Shown: positions 6,488-15,259, numbered from the stretch's first letter. The stretch: DNA of 21,804 bases from JBLHKS01 sp047620505 (GCA_047620505.1 JBLHKS010000121.1:1-21804), one strand, 5' to 3'. A program made the numbers and translations. Notes: generated by a model not told the origin, from the sequence alone.

Positions 6488-7021
6488 ATGCCTTCCTCGA
6501 CCGATCATCACGAAACTTTCATCGCGCTTCTGACGAAGCATGAGCCGGTGATTCGCGCGTCAATCCGGGCGGTGATTCGGCGGCCGGAGGATGTTGACGA
6601 GGTGATGCAGGCGGTGAGCATCGTCGCTTGGCGGAAGTTCGATTCGATGACGGATGTCGAGGGTTTCCCAAAGTGGGCCTGCGTGATCGCTCGATATGAA
6701 ATCCTGAAATTCCAGGGCAAGAAATCGCGCGATCGCTTTCAGCTGGATGCGGCGTTGGCAGAGAAGATCACGACGGAAGGGGTTGAGGAAACTCCGGCGC
6801 GAAGTCAGCGAATTTCCCATCTTGAGGTGTGCCTGGGGCAGCTGCCGGAGTCTCGCAGGAGTCTGGTGATGGAGGCTTATGAGCCCGGGCGATCGATCAA
6901 GGATCTGGCGATCTCGCAGGGTAAAACGACGGACGGGCTATATCAGTTGCTGCGTCGGATTCGGTTGAAATTGAAGCGTTGCGTCGAGGGGCGCACGGCA
7001 AAGGAAGGAGGCGCAAGATGA
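6488..7021 (+). CDS. ECF RNA polymerase sigma factor (Rhodopirellula/Verrucomicrobium type)
   Basis: The 177-residue protein has sigma region 2 at about 10-78 (EDVDEVMQAVSIVAWRKFD, then W-A-C-V-I-A-R-Y-E-I-L-K-F) and sigma region 4 at about 110-166 (LGQLPESRRSLVMEAY, then SIKDLAISQGKTTDGLYQLLRRIRLKL, a helix-turn-helix). The wording matches the ECF group seen in planctomycetes and verrucomicrobia (TIGR02989). It directs RNA polymerase to an unknown regulon. Its TGA overlaps the ATG of the next gene, whose N-terminus looks like an anti-sigma segment, so the pair probably forms a sigma/membrane anti-sigma unit. The 108-bp gap upstream (6380-6487) must hold promoters for both divergent genes; I could not identify a convincing one. 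Confidence 0.88.
   Translation: MPSSTDHHETFIALLTKHEPVIRASIRAVIRRPEDVDEVMQAVSIVAWRKFDSMTDVEGFPKWACVIARYEILKFQGKKSRDRFQLDAALAEKITTEGVEETPARSQRISHLEVCLGQLPESRRSLVMEAYEPGRSIKDLAISQGKTTDGLYQLLRRIRLKLKRCVEGRTAKEGGAR
7005..7011 (+). promoter_or_regulatory. Strong Shine-Dalgarno for the vWA/TPS gene
   Basis: AAGGAGG lies six bases before the ATG at 7018, inside the end of the sigma factor gene. It decides the start of the downstream protein in favour of 7018 (rather than the in-frame 6979) and shows coupled translation with the sigma factor. Confidence 0.8.
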
Positions 7022-10000
7022 CTGATGATGATGATTTGAGATTGTTGGATGAATGGCGGCACGATCGGATTTCGGAGGCGGATTTCGAGGTGTTGCAGGC
7101 GCGGCTTCACGATGAGCCGGAGTTGCGAGCGGAGTTGCGCGCGTTGGCGGATCTTGAGGAGGGGCTTTCGGGTCTTGCGACGACGCCGCTGCCGATTTTG
7201 GCTCCGATGCCGACGACTGCCCGAACGAGGAAAAAGGCTTCGGGTTATCCGGTTTGGATTCCGTGGACGTTGGCAGCAGCTGCTGGCGTGGTGGCGTTGA
7301 TGGGTTGGCTGCCGAAGGGTTCTCGGCTTCCGGATGGAGCGATCGCGGATAGCTCTGATTCAAGCGTGATCGATTGGGGGGAGTTTACGGTCAGCGACGC
7401 CGAACGGACCGAGTTTGCGATGCCTGGCCCGAACTCGGCAGTGTTGGGGCGCGTGACTGGTGCCTCGATATCGCAGATCGACGGTATGCTCGTTGCTGAT
7501 GGCTCGGTTTGGAGGATCGACGCCAAGGACGTCGCGAAGAACACCACCCATACGAATTTAGGGGACGGCGGAAGCGAACTCGATTTCGCAGCGATCAGTG
7601 GAGGATCTTTCGGGTATTTCGGGGGAGAGCTGGGCGACATCGCGATCGAATCGGATGCAGATGGGGGTGACTTTCCGAGCTTCAATACCAGCAGTTCCAA
7701 CTCTCTGACGGGTGAACGCGACTTTGCGATGATCGGTCACGGCGGGCATGACTTGGAAGGCGTAGACACTCAGATTCGCTCAGGCAACATCACGGTCGAA
7801 TCAGGCACTGAAACTCACTACAGCAGCCCGAATTCGCTCTCTTACTTCGCGGATCCGAATCAACCGCCAGCAACAATCTTAAACGGCGGCAGCGGCAACA
7901 TAAACATCGTAGCCGGCTGGGAATCAAAAAATGCGGAAGCCACGAACGACGCGAACGGTAACTCTAATGAGTCGGCAAAAAGCGGCCAGAGCGAGACAGA
8001 AGACTGGGCACTGACGAGCGAACGAAGGGAGCGAATCGCCGAAACGCCGCCAGCGGTCCGTTTCGATCAGATCGGCAATGGCGGAGTTACTTGGCGAGAC
8101 GAAGAAGCGGGGAAAGCCGCTAGAGACAACTTCGACGTGGATGCTATTGCGATTACCAAAAGCGATATCACGGTAGGAATCAGCGATTTCGATGGAGAGG
8201 CAAATCCTGACGTGCCCGCTGGAGCAACGTTTGAGAATTTTGAAGGGGAAGGCCAAAAACCCGAAGGTTTTGCGAGGAGGATGCTGATGTCGGACAGCAC
8301 AATTTCAGAATCGAAACCAGTTCCCGCCGCCCCTCCAAATGGGCCTGATAACAAGCGCGTCGATCCTACCTACCACAATTTCGCGGGTGGCGGACTCGAG
8401 AGCGAGTATCCGCTCGGAAATCGCGGCAGCGGCATCACGCCGACCGATCTCGCGGACGGCCAGATCATCGTCGAAGCGCAAAACGGCACGCGCTTGTCCG
8501 CAAAAAATGCCCGGGGTTCCGCAGGAAGAACTGCTTCTGTCGATCCTGCCGATGGTTTTGTCGAGATCAGCGGAATGAGTCTTGCGGAAGAGGTGTCCGC
8601 GCCACAGCGACGTGGTGGACTGGAAAAAGACGAAGGCATCAAGGAGAGTGCATTGGCGCAAGTTGAGGTCCCGGATATGCGCAAGGACTTCGAAGGAGAT
8701 GTCACGAGCACAGGCGGAGCGATTGCGATTGCCGGAACAGATATTCTGCTCCAATCAACCGGCACGATTGATGCCTCAGGCAGCAACGGTGGAGGCACCA
8801 TCAATCTCGATTTCGTTGATGAAATGGTTATCGCCGGTGCAATCGTTTCGAATACGGAATGGGATGAGAAAGAGACGCCAGCAACGCCTTTTGCTGCTGC
8901 AACGGTTCATAGCAAAGCGCCCGCCGGAGAGCCCAGCGGGATGAGCGAGCCTGGATCGGACGTGAAGTTCGATGCTTATGCTTATATTGATCTTGGAACG
9001 GTGATCGCAGACGAAGACGTCACCGGCAAAGAGATCGACGATCTGGTTCGATTGGATTTAGGCGTTGAGTCTGACGCCGCGGAAAACAAAGCCGCAAATC
9101 CAGAGCATTGGGCATTCGATCCGGCTGCGAATCCCAGCGCGCTCCCCCGCCTGAACAAAGCGAGACAGTTCAACACAGCCGAGGTTCGATTCGCGGAAAT
9201 CCAGGCGACTACCGAGCCGTTCTCGACTTTTTCGCTCAATGTCAGTGACGTTTCTTTCAAGCTCGCCCAAGCCAGCCTCGCCAGCGGTCAGTGGCCGGAA
9301 AGCGAGAAAGTCCGGATCGAAGAATTCGTCAACGCCTTCGACTACGGCGATCCGATGCCCAGCGCCGAGGACCGCATCGCCTGCCGACACGAACAGGCCG
9401 TCCATCCGTTCCTCGCCGGGCGAAATTTGCTTCGAATTTCGATGCGAACGGCTGAGGCCGGACGTTCGAGCCAGACGCCGCTTCGCCTGACGTTGCTGCT
9501 GGATTTTTCCGGATCGATGGAGCGAGCAGATCGTCGCGAATCGGTTCAACGCGCCTTCGCTCTTCTCTCCCAGCAGCTGCTGGCAAACGACCAGGTCACG
9601 CTGATCGGTTTTGCGCGTCAGCCGCGTCTGTTGGCCGACCGGGTCAGCGGCACGGACGCCGGAAGAATGCTGGCCAGCGTCGTCGCCCGGACGCCGAGCG
9701 ATGGCGGCACGAATCTCGAAGCTGCGTTGAAACTCGCGATGTCGAAAGCGCTCGAACAGAAGCTCGAAGGCGCGCAGAACCGGATCGTGCTCTTGACGGA
9801 CGGCGCGGCAAATCTGGGTGACGCGGATCCGAAGCGGCTCGCCGGCTTAGTTGAATCGATGCGGCTGAACGGGATCGCTTTTGACGCGGCTGGAGTCGGT
9901 GCCGCCGGGCTCAACGACGAGTTGTTGGAGGAGCTGACTCGCAAGGGAGACGGCCGCTATTATTTTCTCGATCGAGCCGAGGACGCCGATGAAAGCTTCG

Positions 10001-10530
10001 CTCAGCAGATCGCAGGGGCGCTTCGACCGGCCGCGATGAACGTGAAAGTTCAGGTCGAGTTCAACTCGAAACGCGTTGGCCGCTACAAGCTTCTTGGCTA
10101 CGAAAAGCATCGGCTGCAGACGGAAGATTTTCGCAATGATAGTGTCGATGCCGCCGAGCTGGCCGCAGCTGAGGCTGGCGTCGCGCTTTATCAATTCGAG
10201 GCGATGCCGAATGGCGAAGGCGACATCGGAACGGTCTCGGTTCGCTTCCGCAACATGGCCACAGGCCAGATGGTCGAGCGCCGCTGGCCGATTCCGTACG
10301 AGCCGACGACACCCCGAATCGACAGAGCCGCCCCGTCGCTTCGGCTCGCGACCGCAGCCTCGATGTTGGCCGCGAAACTCAAGCGCGATCCGGTTGGCGA
10401 ATCCGCGCAGTTGTCAGGCCTGGCCGAACTCGTTCGCGGTTTGCCGCAGAGCCGACGGAGTGATCCGCGAGTCCAGCAGCTGCTGGAAATGATCGAGCAG
10501 ACGCGCCGGCTCGCGGGAGACGAGAATTAG
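7018..10530 (+). CDS. Membrane-anchored fusion: anti-sigma-like N-terminus, TPS/haemagglutinin-like region, YfbK-type vWA domain
   Basis: Residue numbers are for the 1170-residue product. Residues 1-55 look like the helical N-terminus of PVC anti-sigma proteins (DEWRHDRISEADFEVL, then DEPELRAELRAL). A membrane helix spans about 79-97. Residues 114-170 match the two-partner-secretion haemagglutination domain: SVIDWGEFTV, then AVLGRVTGASISQIDGMLVA-DGSVWRI, but the NPNG motif that normally follows is gone (DAKDV). Beta-helix-like pieces follow: FAMIGHGG (236-243), SGNITV, NGGSGNINIVAGW (289-301), DGFVEISG (512-519), GTIDASGSNGGGTINL (582-597). From ~735 the protein is YfbK-like (STFSLNVSDVSF) with a vWA domain whose MIDAS is D829-F-S-G-S833, T898 and D928, and the family C-terminus. 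Start by the Shine-Dalgarno at 7005. It is probably an extracytoplasmic protein controlling the sigma factor; that role is inferred. Confidence 0.8.
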   Translation: MTDDDDLRLLDEWRHDRISEADFEVLQARLHDEPELRAELRALADLEEGLSGLATTPLPILAPMPTTARTRKKASGYPVWIPWTLAAAAGVVALMGWLPKGSRLPDGAIADSSDSSVIDWGEFTVSDAERTEFAMPGPNSAVLGRVTGASISQIDGMLVADGSVWRIDAKDVAKNTTHTNLGDGGSELDFAAISGGSFGYFGGELGDIAIESDADGGDFPSFNTSSSNSLTGERDFAMIGHGGHDLEGVDTQIRSGNITVESGTETHYSSPNSLSYFADPNQPPATILNGGSGNINIVAGWESKNAEATNDANGNSNESAKSGQSETEDWALTSERRERIAETPPAVRFDQIGNGGVTWRDEEAGKAARDNFDVDAIAITKSDITVGISDFDGEANPDVPAGATFENFEGEGQKPEGFARRMLMSDSTISESKPVPAAPPNGPDNKRVDPTYHNFAGGGLESEYPLGNRGSGITPTDLADGQIIVEAQNGTRLSAKNARGSAGRTASVDPADGFVEISGMSLAEEVSAPQRRGGLEKDEGIKESALAQVEVPDMRKDFEGDVTSTGGAIAIAGTDILLQSTGTIDASGSNGGGTINLDFVDEMVIAGAIVSNTEWDEKETPATPFAAATVHSKAPAGEPSGMSEPGSDVKFDAYAYIDLGTVIADEDVTGKEIDDLVRLDLGVESDAAENKAANPEHWAFDPAANPSALPRLNKARQFNTAEVRFAEIQATTEPFSTFSLNVSDVSFKLAQASLASGQWPESEKVRIEEFVNAFDYGDPMPSAEDRIACRHEQAVHPFLAGRNLLRISMRTAEAGRSSQTPLRLTLLLDFSGSMERADRRESVQRAFALLSQQLLANDQVTLIGFARQPRLLADRVSGTDAGRMLASVVARTPSDGGTNLEAALKLAMSKALEQKLEGAQNRIVLLTDGAANLGDADPKRLAGLVESMRLNGIAFDAAGVGAAGLNDELLEELTRKGDGRYYFLDRAEDADESFAQQIAGALRPAAMNVKVQVEFNSKRVGRYKLLGYEKHRLQTEDFRNDSVDAAELAAAEAGVALYQFEAMPNGEGDIGTVSVRFRNMATGQMVERRWPIPYEPTTPRIDRAAPSLRLATAASMLAAKLKRDPVGESAQLSGLAELVRGLPQSRRSDPRVQQLLEMIEQTRRLAGDEN
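7274..7285. repeat. 12-bp palindrome CAGCAGCTGCTG, copy 1
   Basis: Exact copy inside the vWA/TPS gene, in the register that encodes Ala-Ala-Ala-Ala in the membrane helix. Confidence 0.85.
9571..9582. repeat. 12-bp palindrome CAGCAGCTGCTG, copy 2
   Basis: Exact copy inside the vWA domain coding region, register Gln-Gln-Leu-Leu. The Leu-Leu just before it is coded ctt-ctc. Confidence 0.85.
10474..10485. repeat. 12-bp palindrome CAGCAGCTGCTG, copy 3
   Basis: Exact copy near the 3' end of the vWA/TPS gene, register Gln-Gln-Leu-Leu. Confidence 0.85.
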
Positions 10531-10551
10531 CGGATCGGCCGCTCCGCCCTC

Positions 10552-11481
10552 TCACTTGAGCGGGTTGTCCGCGGCGATCAGCTCGGTGATCCGGATCGCA
10601 ACTTCGAGCGCCGCAGCCGCCTCGGCACCGCCGACTTTCGGGCCTTTTCCCTGGGCGACGCAGTCGACAAACGAGGCGAGTTCCAGCTTCAGCGGCTCGT
10701 CTTTTTCGATAACGACTTCTTCTGGAATGATCTGCATCCCGTCCTTCCTCATCATCTTTCCTTCCTGCGCCTGGTAGTCGAGCGAGAGGTAGGCGTCGTG
10801 TTGAAAAACCCGGATTTTGCGCAGTTTTTCCGGGCTGATCCGGCTGGCCGTGATGTTGGCGACGCAGCCGTTTTCAAAACGAATCCGCGCGTTGGCGATG
10901 TCTTCTCGCTGAGTCAAAACGGGCACGCCAACGGCATCGATGCTTTCGATCGGCGAGCGAACGAGGTGAAGGACGATTTCGATATCGTGGATCATCACGT
11001 CGAGCACGACTCCAACGTCCATGCTGCGATTCGGGAACGGCGAAAGCCGATGGACTTCGATAAACTTCGGCGCGTTGAGTCGTTCCTCGAGTTTGCCGAG
11101 AACGGGGTTGAAGCGCTCGATGTGGCCGACCTGAAGCAGACAATTGTGCTGGTGCGCGAGCTCAACGAGGGCCTTGGCGTCTTCGGGGGTGTCGGCGATC
11201 GGTTTTTCGATCAGGCAATGAACTCCGGCACTCAGCAGCTGCTCACCGATCGCGCGATGCGTTACGGACGGCGTCGCGACCGTTGCAGCGTCGACGAGAG
11301 TCGCGAATTCAGCCAAATCCGTGACGGCCTGACCGCCAAACTCGGCCGCCATTTCGCGGGCGCGCTCAACGTCGGTATCGCAGATCGCGGTCAGCTCGGC
11401 ATTCTCCAATTCAGCGTAAACGCGGGCGTGATTTTTGCCCATTGCGCCGACGCCGATCACTCCAGTTTTGACTTTGCTCAT
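10552..11481 (-). CDS. Gfo/Idh/MocA family NAD(P)-dependent oxidoreductase
   Basis: The 309-residue product has an N-terminal Rossmann fold with VIGVGAMGKNH (8-18), the family EKP motif (92-94), GHIERFNP (119-126), and the D161-x-x-x-H165 catalytic pair in DVMIHDIEIVLHL. Members oxidise or reduce sugars and sugar nucleotides. The GHIERFNP wording reminds me of UDP-N-acetylglucosamine 3-dehydrogenases of lipid A biosynthesis (GnnA type), but no lipid A gene is nearby, so the substrate is left open. It is the second gene after the helicase on the minus strand (51-bp gap) and ends 21 bp from the convergent vWA gene. Length is normal for the family. Confidence 0.9.
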   Translation of the reverse strand: MSKVKTGVIGVGAMGKNHARVYAELENAELTAICDTDVERAREMAAEFGGQAVTDLAEFATLVDAATVATPSVTHRAIGEQLLSAGVHCLIEKPIADTPEDAKALVELAHQHNCLLQVGHIERFNPVLGKLEERLNAPKFIEVHRLSPFPNRSMDVGVVLDVMIHDIEIVLHLVRSPIESIDAVGVPVLTQREDIANARIRFENGCVANITASRISPEKLRKIRVFQHDAYLSLDYQAQEGKMMRKDGMQIIPEEVVIEKDEPLKLELASFVDCVAQGKGPKVGGAEAAAALEVAIRITELIAADNPLK

Positions 11482-11532
11482 GATTTCTTCCCGGCCAAAA
11501 AAGGCCGCACGTTGCCTCGGAATCGCTTCAGG

Positions 11533-14319
11533 TCAATCGGCAGCCGGATCAATTCCGCGACCGACCAACCACTCGATGCATTCCTCGCGACGGACGCCCC
11601 ATTCCGAATAAGCCAGAGGCGTAACCGGCAAGTCCGCTCGTTTGAAAATCAGCACGCGCTCCAGCGGAAACGCATCCATGAAAGCGCCCGGGTAACCGAT
11701 CAGATCGACTCCGCGGCTCCGTCCATCGAGCTTGTAAATCAGATCGACTTTCATCCCGGCCAACGGCGCGCCGATCAGGACTTCAGCTCCGTTTTCGCGC
11801 AGCGCAGCGGCGACTTCGTTCGCGAATTGGTCGTGAACCTGGCTCTCCGGCTTAGGATCGGCCAACTCCGCGTCGTAAGCAAAAAACCGGGCGAGCAGCG
11901 AATCTGGTTTGAGCGTTTCCTTCGTGAACGAGTAGAAAATCTGATTCATCAGTCGGGCTCGCGTGATCATGACGTTGAACACATCGGGCTTTTCCAGAAA
12001 TCGATAACTCCCATGCGGAGAAGCGTCGTCGAGCGCCAGGGAGAGGAACATCAAATCGCGTTCCTCGCCCTGAAACGTGTGCGCGGTCCCGATCATCACG
12101 TCGTGTCGATGAAGAATGCCGGCGGCACCTTCGAGCTTGAGGAATTGCTTGCTGAGGTGCTCGATCTGATTGCGAAACGGCGAGAGAATTCCGATCGATT
12201 GGGCCTTTCCGCTTTTCCAATCCGCCTGAGCAACTGCTGTCTCGGCCACGGTTTTCAAAAGCGTTTCGGCCTCGGCCAGATTCACGCCGTTTGCACCGCG
12301 AACGCCGTCAACCGAAGTGCGCACGATCGGCTCAGGTGGCGCGGATTCCGGATTGCGATGCCCAGTCATGATGTGAAGCCGGCCCGAGTAAAATTCGCGA
12401 TTGCTGAACTCGATGATCTCCGGCTGACTCCGAAAATGCTCGTCGAGAAACGCGATCTGCTCCTGGGAATCGACCCTGTCGGTCGCGAGGTCTAACAAAC
12501 TGCGATCGCGAAAATTAAACAGCTCGCGCTCGTTCTCATCGAGCCCGAATTGATCGGCTAGAGCCGCCTGCCGCGCCTTTGGCAAAAACGAAACATGCCG
12601 AAGCTGCTTGGGATCTCCGATGATCATGGCCCGCTTAGCTCGCTGGAGAATCGGAAGAGCCGAGGCGAGATCGCACTGCGTCGCTTCGTCGATGATCGCG
12701 AGGTCAAAATCCCAAGGGCGCATCGGCAGAATTCGATGCACGTCGGACAGCTTCGTCAGCCAGATCGGAAACATCCCAAGTAAGCCGTAGTTCGAGTTTT
12801 TCCTGAACAACTGATCGCGCCTGGCGCCGGTGCGAGCGCGCAGGGCGGCGAGGACGTTTTTGAGCTCATCGCGGAAACAATCGATCGCGAGGAGCGAGGC
12901 AATTTCGTAAGTCCGAGACTCCTTTAAGTAGTCGACGACGTCGTCGATCCGCTCGTCGATTCGCTCCTGCAGCTGCTGGGCGAGACCGGGAAGCGGCGGG
13001 GCCGATCTGGCGCGGGATTTCACCATTTTCTGCCGCAAACGAGTCAGCCAACCGGGATCCTGACGCGACAACAATTCTCCGTATCGAATCGCTCGGCGGG
13101 TCCGCGCCTTGAGCCGTTTTTTCAGCCGGTAAATCTCATGTTTTGACCGATCCAGTTCGCGGCGTCGCTTCCTCATTTTCAGTGTCGGCGGCACGCGGGA
13201 TGTGTGGAGCCCATCGAGCACATCGGAGATGAAGGCCTTCAGTTTTTTCAGGTGGCCGCGCCGCCCGCCGCGCACGACGACGCCATCGAGCCCTAACGTT
13301 TTCTCAATCTTCGAACCGACGACGTCGACCGCGTGGTCCATCTTCGATGCGATCAGAACAGGCCCACGACTGGGGTCGTACTTGCGGCGTCCGCGTTCGC
13401 TCATCCGTTCGATCGCGACGGCCGCGATCGTGAAAGTCTTTCCAGTTCCAGGCGGACCGATCGCGACGGTGAGCACGTTTTTGCGTGCGGAATTGACGAT
13501 CTTTTGTTGGGCGTCGCTCAGCACAGCGGGAATCTCGCCCTCTCTTTCCTCCTCGCCGTCCGACGAGTGAAATTCGTTCGTGAGAAGAGTCATGACCGGC
13601 TCCGAAAGGGCCTTTCCCGGCTGAGCCAGGATCTCGAGTTCGTTGAGCACGCCGCGCATCTCCGTCGACTTCGGAATGAGCCCGACAGCGGACGCCGAAG
13701 CTAACCGAAGTGGTGCTGACTCGTTATTTTTCGTCCGCGTGAAGCGCTGACGCAACGCGGATTGGCCGATCAGTTTCGGGTAGCTCAGCAGCGCGCTCGT
13801 ATCGCAATCTGGCACGGCTTTTTCGAACAAGCGGCGAATTTCGCCGAGGCACGATTCGCTCAGCGCCGTCTGCTCGATCGAATTCTCCAACTCACGCGCG
13901 AACTCGATCCCGCCGATCGCTTCGAGCAGCGGATATTGGATTTGCCGACGGCCCAGATCGATCTCCAGCGTCGCGCCGTGATCTTCGGATTTCAGTTCAG
14001 CCGGGTAGGTAAAAAGCGGCGCGCAAACCGGCTCCGGCTTGCCTTCGAAACGCTCGATCCAGCCGACCACGAAAATCGTTCCGTAAACCAGATCCTTTTC
14101 CTTCCGTCCAACCTCAGCCGCTTTCGCCGCGCCAGCAGCTGCTGACTGACGAAGGTAAACGGATTCGACTCCGGCCTCGTCCATCGCCAGCCGCTCGGTC
14201 CCTTTAATTTCCAGCCGATGCTCAACTTTCGACGCGAACCAGTTCCAGATTCCGCCGCGCGACCCGTTTTCTCGATAGCACTCCCGCAGGTATCCGATGA
14301 TGTCCTCAAATTTCGCCAT
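11533..14319 (-). CDS. UPF1-like superfamily 1 helicase with a nuclease-like C-terminus
   Basis: The 928-residue protein has the complete set of SF1 motifs: Walker A GPPGTGKT (288-295), Walker B IIDEATQCD (542-550), GDPKQL (568-573), LDEHFRS (625-631), GTAHTFQGEERD (744-755) and NVMITRAR (782-789). This is the AAA_11/AAA_12 layout of UPF1/DNA2-type helicases. Between motifs I and II is a long strongly basic, probably coiled-coil insertion (about 378-440). After 825, HDQFANEVAAAL, then GMKVDLIY and RGVDLIGY, resembles the Vsr/DUF559-type restriction-endonuclease fold, though the full catalytic triad is not certain. The N-terminal ~260 residues are unrecognised. Likely DNA/RNA unwinding in repair or defence. 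It is divergent from the ribokinase gene and upstream of the oxidoreductase. Confidence 0.85.
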   Translation of the reverse strand: MAKFEDIIGYLRECYRENGSRGGIWNWFASKVEHRLEIKGTERLAMDEAGVESVYLRQSAAAGAAKAAEVGRKEKDLVYGTIFVVGWIERFEGKPEPVCAPLFTYPAELKSEDHGATLEIDLGRRQIQYPLLEAIGGIEFARELENSIEQTALSESCLGEIRRLFEKAVPDCDTSALLSYPKLIGQSALRQRFTRTKNNESAPLRLASASAVGLIPKSTEMRGVLNELEILAQPGKALSEPVMTLLTNEFHSSDGEEEREGEIPAVLSDAQQKIVNSARKNVLTVAIGPPGTGKTFTIAAVAIERMSERGRRKYDPSRGPVLIASKMDHAVDVVGSKIEKTLGLDGVVVRGGRRGHLKKLKAFISDVLDGLHTSRVPPTLKMRKRRRELDRSKHEIYRLKKRLKARTRRAIRYGELLSRQDPGWLTRLRQKMVKSRARSAPPLPGLAQQLQERIDERIDDVVDYLKESRTYEIASLLAIDCFRDELKNVLAALRARTGARRDQLFRKNSNYGLLGMFPIWLTKLSDVHRILPMRPWDFDLAIIDEATQCDLASALPILQRAKRAMIIGDPKQLRHVSFLPKARQAALADQFGLDENERELFNFRDRSLLDLATDRVDSQEQIAFLDEHFRSQPEIIEFSNREFYSGRLHIMTGHRNPESAPPEPIVRTSVDGVRGANGVNLAEAETLLKTVAETAVAQADWKSGKAQSIGILSPFRNQIEHLSKQFLKLEGAAGILHRHDVMIGTAHTFQGEERDLMFLSLALDDASPHGSYRFLEKPDVFNVMITRARLMNQIFYSFTKETLKPDSLLARFFAYDAELADPKPESQVHDQFANEVAAALRENGAEVLIGAPLAGMKVDLIYKLDGRSRGVDLIGYPGAFMDAFPLERVLIFKRADLPVTPLAYSEWGVRREECIEWLVGRGIDPAAD
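14133..14144. repeat. 12-bp palindrome CAGCAGCTGCTG, copy 4
   Basis: Exact copy inside the helicase gene (minus strand), in the Ala-Ala-Ala register rather than Gln-Gln-Leu-Leu. Confidence 0.85.
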
Positions 14320-14368
14320 TCGTCAGGAATGATTGCGCGGGATCGCGATCGGTCCAATAGGTCTTGCC

Positions 14369-15259
14369 GTGGAACCTCAAGATCCCCCTAGAATCTGCGT
14401 TCTCGGCTCGCTGAACGTCGATTATTTTACGAAAGTCAAAAAACTGCCGACGCCAGGGCAGACCGTCGCCGCGTCCGCGCTCGAGATTCGTTTCGGCGGA
14501 AAAGGCGCGAACCAGGCGATCGCCGCGAGTCGTCAAGGAGCGCTCGTCAGCATGATCGGTCGGGCTGGGCAGGATGACATGGGCGAGGCTTACCTCGGGC
14601 GTCTTTCTAAAGAGGGGCTCGTGACGGACGGGATCGAGCAGGTCCGCATCGCGACTGGTTCGGCGTTCATCACGGTAGACTCCGAGGGCGAGAACACGAT
14701 CGTCGTTGCCCCAGGTGCGAACGGCTCGATCAAACCGGCGAGTATCGATGAGCAACGCGAACGGATCGAGTCCGCGCACGCGTTGCTTGTGCAATTTGAA
14801 ACTCCGATCGACGCCGTACTTCGTGCGATTGAGATCGCGAATGAAGCCGGAGTGTTGGTTTTCGTAAACCCCTCCCCTTTCCGCGCGGATTTTCCGTGGA
14901 GCACGACGAAGATCGACTACCTCATCGTCAATGACGGCGAAGCTGAAAAGATCGACAGCGCTCTCGGCCCGCATCAGCAGCTGCTGGCGAGAAACCTGAT
15001 CATCACCCGAGGTGCCTTGCCGACTCTGGCGTTCACAGAGGACGGCGATCTGGAAGTGCCCAGCATCGAGGTCACGCCGATCGACACGGTCGGTGCCGGA
15101 GACGCGTTTGCTGGGACGCTGGCCACGCGCGTCGCTGGTGGCGAAGAACTGGCCGAGGCGATTCGGCATGCGAACATCGCCGGCGCGCTGACGACTCTGA
15201 AGCTTGGGGCGCAGGAGGCGATCCCGAGGAAGGACGAAGTCGAGCGCCAGGCGGGTTGA
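14369..15259 (+). CDS. rbsK: PfkB-family sugar kinase, ribokinase-like
   Basis: From GTG 14369 the product has 296 residues, normal for ribokinase. It starts MEPQDPPRICVLGSLNVDYF, followed by the sugar-binding GGKGANQA (43-50), the NPSP turn (167-170) and the C-terminal PfkB signature DTVGAGDAFAGT, with D245 as the catalytic base. Ribokinase phosphorylates D-ribose at O5 with ATP. The nucleotide-side motif reads TRGALP rather than the usual T-L-G-x-x-G, so another sugar or nucleoside is possible. A TTG at 14333 opens the same frame; the GTG is preferred because it gives the family-like N-terminus and has AGGT nearby upstream. It diverges from the helicase gene. Its stop codon overlaps the -35 element of vapBC. 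Confidence 0.85.
   Translation: MEPQDPPRICVLGSLNVDYFTKVKKLPTPGQTVAASALEIRFGGKGANQAIAASRQGALVSMIGRAGQDDMGEAYLGRLSKEGLVTDGIEQVRIATGSAFITVDSEGENTIVVAPGANGSIKPASIDEQRERIESAHALLVQFETPIDAVLRAIEIANEAGVLVFVNPSPFRADFPWSTTKIDYLIVNDGEAEKIDSALGPHQQLLARNLIITRGALPTLAFTEDGDLEVPSIEVTPIDTVGAGDAFAGTLATRVAGGEELAEAIRHANIAGALTTLKLGAQEAIPRKDEVERQAG
14975..14986. repeat. 12-bp palindrome CAGCAGCTGCTG, copy 5
   Basis: Exact copy inside the ribokinase-like gene, register Gln-Gln-Leu-Leu. Confidence 0.85.

Noticed and set aside
10530..10547. GCGGA...TCCGC hairpin between the convergent vWA and oxidoreductase genes
   Set aside because: 5-bp stem without a T-run; it could help termination but is not distinguishable from chance.
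11497..11510. GGCC-A6-GGCC inverted repeat between the oxidoreductase and helicase genes
   Set aside because: Only 4-bp arms; too short to claim a terminator or operator.
10798..12495. A 565-codon open frame on the plus strand
   Set aside because: It lies antisense to the clear oxidoreductase and helicase genes, spans their boundary, and shows no recognisable motif; this is a GC-driven shadow frame.
1531..12510. Frequent GCGATCGC and CGATCG sites, resembling cyanobacterial HIP1
   Set aside because: They are common but scattered with variable flanks, and Asp/Arg/Ile codon use in GC-rich genes can explain many of them; the excess looked much weaker than for CAGCAGCTGCTG.
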